NCBI GenBank assembly: GCA_964251965.1
Contig: CAXULQ010000010.1
Location: forward strand, 1-64,000
Length of the DNA stretch: 64,000 nucleotides
Reading direction: 5' to 3'
From: Mucilaginibacter_A sp964251965
Lineage (GTDB): Bacteria > Bacteroidota > Bacteroidia > Sphingobacteriales > Sphingobacteriaceae
The translations under genes were made by a program, and so were the position numbers. Below the pieces are notes generated by a model. It had not been told where the DNA came from. It made no database searches and saw only the letters and a program-made list of their open reading frames with translations. This document shows, one piece after another, positions 60,235 to 64,000 of the stretch; position 1 is the stretch's first letter, and every line of letters starts with the position of its first letter.

Positions 60235-60602
60235 TGGCCGAACATAATAATTTAGGCCGCAAAGGCGAGGAGCTGGCCAAGCAATATTTGGAAGCGGCAG
60301 GTTACGAAATTTTGGACGAAAACTGGCGTTTTCAAAAAGCGGAAGTCGATTTAATTGCTTATCACCATAAAACCATCATTTTTGTAGAAGTGAAAACGCG
60401 GACCGGAAACGCTTTTGGCGAACCGGAAGATTTTGTGGATTCCGCTAAACAAGCGTTATTAGTAAGCGCGGCAGATGAATTTATAGAACTGATGGATTTT
60501 AACGGCGAAGCACGTTTTGATATTATTGCGATACTGTTTGATCGGCAGGGAAACTATCGTTTAAACCATATTCAGGATGCTTTTTGGCCTGATCCTTATT
60601 AA
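60234..60602 (+). CDS. YraN/UPF0102 family nuclease-like protein
   Basis: A 122-residue protein of the UPF0102 family. GRKGEELAKQYLEAAGYEI, the core AEVDLIAYHHKTIIFVEVKTR (Asp and Glu-x-Lys of the PD-(D/E)xK fold) and the following TGNAFGEPEDFVD are conserved. It is restriction-endonuclease-like, but its role is not established. It overlaps the dnaG stop by one base (TAATG), so the two are translationally coupled. Confidence 0.92.
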   Translation: MAEHNNLGRKGEELAKQYLEAAGYEILDENWRFQKAEVDLIAYHHKTIIFVEVKTRTGNAFGEPEDFVDSAKQALLVSAADEFIELMDFNGEARFDIIAILFDRQGNYRLNHIQDAFWPDPY

Positions 60603-60645
60603 AAGAATAGTGAATATTTGTTTGAATTTGCTTGGTCTGCGCTTT

Positions 60646-60681
60646 GCTTCCCCTCTTGAGAGGGGTTAGGGGTGTGTCCTT
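60646..60681. repeat. Left copy of the 36-bp inverted repeat flanking the DUF559 gene
   Basis: This 36-base sequence is the exact reverse complement of 61072-61107. It contains the inner hairpin CCCCTCT-TG-AGAGGGG (60650-60665) and the GGGGTTAGGGGTGTGTCC part. It lies 17 bases before the DUF559 start. Confidence 0.9.
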
Positions 60682-60697
60682 TTTGTAACTATAATTG

Positions 60698-61072
60698 ATG
60701 CGAAGAAAAATTATCCCATACAATTTTAACCTAAAAGTATTGGCTAAAAACCTTCGCAACAACAGTACGCCCGGCGAAATAAATTTATGGCAGGAATTGA
60801 AAACGAAACAGTTTTATGGTTATGATTTCCAGCGGCAAAAACCATTATTGAATTATATTGTAGATTTTTATTGTGCCGAACTCAATTTGATAATTGAAAT
60901 TGACGGCAGGTATCATGAAGAAATTGCCGAAAAAGATATGATCAGAACTAAAGAGTTGGCTGAATATAAATTAAAAATTTTAAGGTTTACAGAGCAGGAA
61001 GTAAAAGTGGATATGTTTAATGTTTTGCGAACGATAGAAAATTATGTTAAAGAGTTTATAAAAAGTGAATGA
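60698..61072 (+). CDS. DUF559 endonuclease-like protein flanked by a perfect inverted repeat
   Basis: A 124-residue protein of the DUF559 (Vsr/MutH-like endonuclease) family. NLRNNSTPGEINLWQELK is the N-terminal signature. The core PLLNYIVDFYCAELNLIIEIDG carries Asp56 and the Glu67-x-Asp69 pair, followed by His73, the catalytic-type arrangement. It is complete. The gene, including its stop codon, is bordered on both sides by the 36-base inverted repeat, a layout like that of REP-associated transposases. It could be a stand-alone mobile repeat unit in which the nuclease moves or maintains the palindrome; this is inference. It is not in an operon with yraN. Confidence 0.88.
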   Translation: MRRKIIPYNFNLKVLAKNLRNNSTPGEINLWQELKTKQFYGYDFQRQKPLLNYIVDFYCAELNLIIEIDGRYHEEIAEKDMIRTKELAEYKLKILRFTEQEVKVDMFNVLRTIENYVKEFIKSE

Positions 61073-61107
61073 AGGACACACCCCTAACCCCTCTCAAGAG
61101 GGGAAGC
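61072..61107. repeat. Right copy of the 36-bp inverted repeat flanking the DUF559 gene
   Basis: It is the exact reverse complement of 60646-60681 over 36 bases and starts at the last base of the DUF559 stop codon. The match continues outward at lower identity (ACAGC versus AAAGC). The hairpin is CCCCTCT-CA-AGAGGGG. Confidence 0.9.
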
Positions 61108-61163
61108 ACAGCGGCTATCCTGCTTTGTTAAAAAATGCTGGGTTGTTTTAAAAATAAAACCTC

Positions 61164-62252
61164 ATGAATAAAAAGTTTATTGTTTTTAGTTTTTTCGCAG
61201 TATTAAGTCTGTGCGCTTGTCGTAATAAAACAAATAATCAAGAAGATAATTCTTCTTTATCCATCAACTTAGAAGCTGGCAGCAATATCCAGGCAGGAAA
61301 AGGTGTGCCGATACAAGTAATTGTACCTCAAGGTTATAAAGTTGATTCTGTTGTTTACCAAATGGATGGTGTTCGTTTGGGCATAAAAAAAGATTTAGCG
61401 GCTTTCACTATAAAAACGGATACGCTTCCGTTGGGCATCAAGCAAATTACGGCAACGGTTTATCAGGGAAAAAGCAATACACCAACCACAACCAACATTG
61501 TTTTGCTGGCCGCCAAAGCACCCGAAGAACTGACTTATCAGGTAGAAAAAGTATTTCCGCATGATACTTCGAGTTATACAGAAGGGTTGCTATATCAAGA
61601 TGGTTTTCTCTACGAAAGCGGCGGCGGCAGATCGAAACCACCGGAAGGCGAAGTGGCCGAAGGTCAATCCAGTTTAAGAAAGGTCGATCTGAATACCGGT
61701 AAAGTATTGAAAAAAGTGATGGTTGACCCAACAGTATTTGCAGAAGGAATTTCAATTATCGGCAATAAGATAATCCAGCTTACATATACAGAAAAAATCG
61801 GTTATGTTTATGATAAAGATTCTTTCAAACTTCTCAACACTTTTAATAATAATGTTGGCGAAGAAGGCTGGGGAATGTGTTATGATGGCAAGAAATTATA
61901 CATGGATGACAAGACCAACCGTATTTGGTTTTTGGATAAAAACACTTATCGCCAGATTGGTTTTATTGATGTTTATAATGATAAAAAGGCGATTGATGGC
62001 ATTAACGAACTGGAATACATCGATGGAAAAATCTACGCCAACGTTTATACAAAGGATATTATTTTGCAGATTGACCCAAAAACTGGTGCCGTTTTACAAA
62101 AGATAGATTTATCAAACTTATACCGCGATCGCTTTCCAAAAGCCGATGTTTTAAACGGTATTGCTTATGATGCTAAAACCAAAAGGATATTTATCACTGG
62201 CAAAAAATGGCCGCATTTATATCAGGTGAAGTTTGTTAAAAAAGGTGTGTAA
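61164..62252 (+). CDS. Glutaminyl-peptide cyclotransferase (beta-propeller type), lipoprotein
   Basis: A 362-residue lipoprotein (LSLCACRNK, lipobox Cys near 19). An N-terminal beta domain of about 110 residues precedes the five-bladed propeller of the glutamine cyclotransferase family: FPHDTSSYTEGLLYQDGFLYESGG, AEGISIIGNKIIQLTY, EGWGMCYDGKKLYMDD, INELEYIDGKIYANVY and LNGIAYDAKTKRIFITGKKW. It forms pyroglutamate at protein N-termini in the periplasm. The stop codon TAA is itself the first three bases of a repeat copy (62250-62261). Confidence 0.9.
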   Translation: MNKKFIVFSFFAVLSLCACRNKTNNQEDNSSLSINLEAGSNIQAGKGVPIQVIVPQGYKVDSVVYQMDGVRLGIKKDLAAFTIKTDTLPLGIKQITATVYQGKSNTPTTTNIVLLAAKAPEELTYQVEKVFPHDTSSYTEGLLYQDGFLYESGGGRSKPPEGEVAEGQSSLRKVDLNTGKVLKKVMVDPTVFAEGISIIGNKIIQLTYTEKIGYVYDKDSFKLLNTFNNNVGEEGWGMCYDGKKLYMDDKTNRIWFLDKNTYRQIGFIDVYNDKKAIDGINELEYIDGKIYANVYTKDIILQIDPKTGAVLQKIDLSNLYRDRFPKADVLNGIAYDAKTKRIFITGKKWPHLYQVKFVKKGV

Positions 62253-62261
62253 AAGAAGCAT
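62228..62261 (+). repeat. 33/34-bp direct repeat, copy 1 (copy 2 at 63171-63203)
   Basis: GAAGTTTGTTAAAAAAGGTG and the following TGTAAAAGAAGCAT recur at 63171-63203 with the loss of one T. The copies are 943 bases apart and bracket the DoxX-like gene. In copy 1 the sequence encodes the last residues (KFVKKGV) and stop of the cyclotransferase; in copy 2 it is noncoding. A duplication with later insertion or a deletion scar is likely. Confidence 0.8.
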
Positions 62262-62296
62262 GCTGTCGGTTGGATGAATGAAACCAAATCAATAGT

Positions 62297-63100
62297 TTAA
62301 GCAGCAAAAGGTTGAACAAACTGTTTAGAATCCGGGTTGATGGCAGTAGGTTGTAAAGCAAACCATAATGCCAACAAAGTACCGTAACTTCCGCCGCGTT
62401 CAACCCATTCAAAAAATTTGTATTGAGGATAAAAAAGTTCAGTCCCAATTTTCCACAATAAAAACAGCAGTAATAACGGACGTGTCGGACGGATAAATAT
62501 GAACAAAGCAGCTATAACTTCAATCAGGCCGGCAGTAAAACCTACCTGCTGAGTTTGCTGAAAACCAAGTGAAGTATATTGCGCGAGCAACCCTTTCTTT
62601 CCGATCAAATTTAACCAGCCATGTCCTGCCAGCAGTAATAATGCGGTAAACCGTAAACATATTTCCGTTTTTTTAAAATGTTTATCAGGAGCCTGGGCAG
62701 AAACTTTTATTTTTTGAAACCAAAACTGCAAACCTTTTCCGGGTTCGGTTAGCAACAAAAGTGCAAGTGGCACACCAAAATTCCCGGCCCTTTCGATCAA
62801 TTCGGCAAATGGTTCGCCGGAAAGCGGACGTAATGTTGCAGTAAATAATCCCCAAACCACTAACCAAAATACAATAATCCGCAATGGATATAGTAGGATG
62901 ATCAATCCAGCCAAAATATCAAGGATACCAATTATCGGCATCAGTTGATAAGCCGTAGCTTGTCCTATCCCAAAAACAGCAAAATAATTGCACCAAACGG
63001 GTTTGGTGATGATGCCAAAAGCGCCATGGCCGATAAAACACATCACGGCAGCAAAACGAAGCGTGTAATAAATTTTTTGTGCTTTGGATAATGTTTTCAT
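62297..63100 (-). CDS. DoxX-like membrane protein with duplicated four-helix unit
   Basis: A 267-residue protein with about eight membrane segments in two similar halves: FAAVMCFIGHGAFGIITK (about 13-30) and LRFTALLLLAGHGWLNLIGK (about 148-167) start each half with the same xGHGxxx pattern, and each ends with a GERAGNFGVPLAL-like or WVERGGSYGTLLAL sequence. This is the DoxX/DoxD-like membrane layout, function unknown. It is flanked by the 33-base direct repeat. Copies of the 12-mer lie just outside at both ends. Confidence 0.72.
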   Translation of the reverse strand: MKTLSKAQKIYYTLRFAAVMCFIGHGAFGIITKPVWCNYFAVFGIGQATAYQLMPIIGILDILAGLIILLYPLRIIVFWLVVWGLFTATLRPLSGEPFAELIERAGNFGVPLALLLLTEPGKGLQFWFQKIKVSAQAPDKHFKKTEICLRFTALLLLAGHGWLNLIGKKGLLAQYTSLGFQQTQQVGFTAGLIEVIAALFIFIRPTRPLLLLFLLWKIGTELFYPQYKFFEWVERGGSYGTLLALWFALQPTAINPDSKQFVQPFAA

Positions 63101-63170
63101 GCCATATCCAAACTTAGTAAAGAGGATTAATTGCTAAAATAGCCGTATAAAATAAGTCTTAAATTTAGGA

Positions 63171-63203
63171 GAAGTTTGTAAAAAAAGGTGTGTAAAAGAA
63201 GCA
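63171..63203 (+). repeat. 33-bp direct repeat, copy 2
   Basis: It matches 62228-62261 apart from one missing T and includes the 12-mer at 63192-63203. It lies in noncoding DNA 15 bases before the end of the transposase gene. Confidence 0.8.
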
Positions 63204-63217
63204 TTCATTTGGTTGAT

Positions 63218-63652
63218 TTAATTTTGAATTGTAACCCATCCATATTTCGTCATGAATTCTTTGGCCTCATCATCAAAAGTTTTTTTTGAATGATGTATTT
63301 CCTGGTTTTTGATATACTTATCTACTTTTTCAACCTGAGACTCACTGACCGACACTGCAAAATAATCGTCCTGCCAGCCAAATTTTTCCTGGATAAATTT
63401 ATTTTGGTTGATGCAAAATGAAGATTCGCCTTTGATCAGCCGGCTAATTTTTGAGATCGATTGTTCTTTTCCTAAGGAAATTAAACAGTGTATATGGTCT
63501 GTAAAGCCATTGATCGATTTTAGAAAGATGTCCTTTTCGATGCAGTTGTCCATAATATGTTTTTGCAATTTGTGCCTGAGCTTGCTGTGAAGCAGTGGTT
63601 CCCGGTCTTTTGTGGCAAAAACTAAATTAACCCAAATCTTTGTGTATGACAT
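63218..63652 (-). mobile_element. REP-associated tyrosine transposase (RAYT, IS200/IS605-like Y1 fold)
   Basis: A 144-residue Y1 transposase. The His-hydrophobe-His metal motif is HIHCLISL (His53, His55), and the nucleophile is Tyr113 in VDKYIKNQEIHHSKK, with the catalytic helix pattern YIxNQxxHH. It has normal size for a RAYT, and its REP palindromes lie immediately upstream. The frame is intact, so it may be active. RAYTs bind and nick REP sequences and move them as single copies. Confidence 0.92.
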
Positions 63653-63695
63653 ATTTGGCTAAAGCCTGTTTGGTATTTGTTATCCAATTTGTTAT

Positions 63696-63715
63696 CCGTT
63701 GGCTAAAGCCAACGG
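63696..63715. repeat. REP palindrome 1 of the RAYT
   Basis: CCGTTGGCTAAAGCCAACGG is a 9-pair hairpin with an AA loop, followed by CAATGAA. A half-related TTTGGCTAAAGC lies at 63653-63664 next to the transposase start. Confidence 0.85.
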
Positions 63716-63810
63716 CAATGAAATTATAGCTTTTCAGCAAATATTACTATGAAATATGTTTTTCGGCTTTTAGTGTATAAACAATTTAGAACCTTATCTT
63801 TTATTCATTG

Positions 63811-63830
63811 CCGTTGGCTTCAGCCAACGG
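63811..63830. repeat. REP palindrome 2 of the RAYT, inverted to the first
   Basis: CCGTTGGCTTCAGCCAACGG forms the same 9-pair stem; preceding TTCATTG is the mirror of CAATGAA after the first REP, so the two face each other as a BIME. A further CGGCTTTAGCCAAA lies at 63849-63862. Confidence 0.85.
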
Positions 63831-63865
63831 ACAACAGCTATGAAATTTCGGCTTTAGCCAAACTT

Positions 63866-64000
63866 TTACCGCCAATCTTTATACTGATTAATTAATCCAT
63901 TGGTAGAAGAATCATGATCAGAAACCAGTTCATCGCCTTTCAATTCTTTCTGGATTTTTACGGCCAGTTGTTTGCCTAATTCTACGCCCCATTGGTCAAA
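63866..64000 (-). CDS. pgi: Glucose-6-phosphate isomerase, C-terminal part (runs off the window)
   Basis: The visible 44 residues begin FDQWGVELGKQLA, the C-terminal signature of Pgi, and end INQYKDWR before TAA. The gene starts beyond the window edge. The enzyme interconverts glucose 6-phosphate and fructose 6-phosphate. REP DNA begins only a few bases past its stop codon. Confidence 0.9.
   Translation of the reverse strand, partial: FDQWGVELGKQLAVKIQKELKGDELVSDHDSSTNGLINQYKDWR

Larger units (their letters stand above)
873..63203. repeat. Dispersed 12-mer family TAAAAGAAGYAT / TAAAAACAGYAT (51 exact cores)
   Basis: Exact TAAAAGAAGCAT, plus strand, first base: 4847, 6459, 8319, 8497, 10459, 13525, 15040, 18891, 20368, 25068, 29412, 33719, 35598, 37803, 38373, 39557, 53704, 57072, 62250, 63192. 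Minus strand, lowest coordinate: 873, 1364, 10412, 12680, 28980, 37831, 44423, 45289, 45487, 50863, 55584. TAAAAGAAGTAT: 28005, 34024, 49262, 58203 (plus), 8285 (minus). TAAAAACAGTAT: 10771, 43133, 46940, 50772, 54707 (plus), 21614, 34958, 49244 (minus). TAAAAACAGCAT: 32222, 40601, 45808, 52706 (plus), 2595, 22256, 24536 (minus). One-mismatch copies include 3242, 5926, 10194, 15386, 17214, 20597, 23737, 35962 and 39584. The 5' flank is mostly GR, the 3' flank mostly pyrimidine. Roughly half lie in intergenic DNA or over start/stop codons; the rest are translated. The list was made by hand and may miss copies. Confidence 0.93.

Noticed and set aside
60234..61072. YraN and DUF559 genes as a defence island
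   Set aside because: YraN is a conserved housekeeping-type neighbour of dnaG, and DUF559 has its own flanking repeats; no methylase or helicase is present.
873..63203. The 12-mer as a promoter element or ribosome-binding site
   Set aside because: It does not match TAnnTTTG/TTTG promoters, occurs in both orientations, and is frequent inside and at the ends of genes.
873..63203. The 12-mer as a transposable-element end or CRISPR-type repeat
   Set aside because: Copies have unrelated flanks beyond one to three bases, no regular spacing and no common intervening sequence.

Overview
The window looks like a chromosomal segment of a Bacteroidota bacterium, most likely Sphingobacteriaceae (Pedobacter/Mucilaginibacter-like). 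The reasons are TAnnTTTG-type -7 boxes, several TTG starts without Shine-Dalgarno sequences, a BlaI/M56-peptidase pair whose M56 protein carries SusC-type domains, a DnaG without zinc ligands, and a MoxR-DUF58-DUF4350-DUF4129-SpoIIM/RDD locus. No rRNA, tRNA, CRISPR array, complete prophage or replication origin was seen. Average base composition is moderate (by eye low-to-mid 40s % GC), with a few clearly AT-richer islands.

Layout. 0-8 kb: SGNH esterase, ArnT-like glycosyltransferase, Smr protein, a PAS sensor kinase with a degenerate receiver, an MBL hydrolase, a LolC/E-like permease and a small lipoprotein. 8-19 kb: a pectin/uronate locus (GH105 unsaturated-uronyl hydrolase, an internally deleted pectinesterase, then uxaA, uxaC, kdgK, eda, a hexuronate MFS transporter and gapN). 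It would take unsaturated galacturonides to pyruvate and 3-phosphoglycerate; no tagaturonate reductase (UxaB) is visible. 19-24.7 kb, minus strand: a lipoprotein with two aspartic-peptidase motifs, then a decaying L-fucose-type oxidative operon (aldo/keto reductase, lactonase, FAH hydrolase, SDR) flanked by an internally deleted zinc dehydrogenase and a mutarotase fragment. 24.7-33.8 kb: PepT, two tandem beta-barrel proteins, M14 peptidase, rhomboid protease, an AT-rich two-gene DUF6978/DUF1828-DUF1829 module and a dipeptide epimerase. 34-46 kb: M56/BlaI signalling pair, frameshifted MBL-fold exonuclease, UspA, IlvE, an AsmA-like protein, MiaB with an in-frame palindromic insert, and a sigma-54 activator-lptE-secG cluster. 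47-49 kb: groES-groEL. 49.5-56.4 kb: the MoxR/DUF58 locus. 56.4-64 kb: DUF2752, L-serine dehydratase, DnaG, YraN, a DUF559 nuclease gene flanked by a perfect 36-bp inverted repeat, a glutaminyl cyclase, a DoxX-like membrane protein, a REP-associated tyrosine transposase with REP palindromes, and the 3' end of pgi.

The most unusual feature is a dispersed oligonucleotide family, consensus GRTAAAAGAAGYATY with a sister form GRTAAAAACAGYATC. I counted by hand 51 exact 12-mer cores on both strands, about one per 1.25 kb, where chance predicts far fewer than one for any single 12-mer. Copies sit inside coding sequences (as VKEAS, KRSI or DASFT peptides), at gene ends, and as inverted pairs that form terminators between convergent genes. 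This is the arrangement known for the DNA-uptake sequences of Neisseria and Haemophilus. I know of no such system described in Bacteroidota; function is inferred, the repetition is directly visible.
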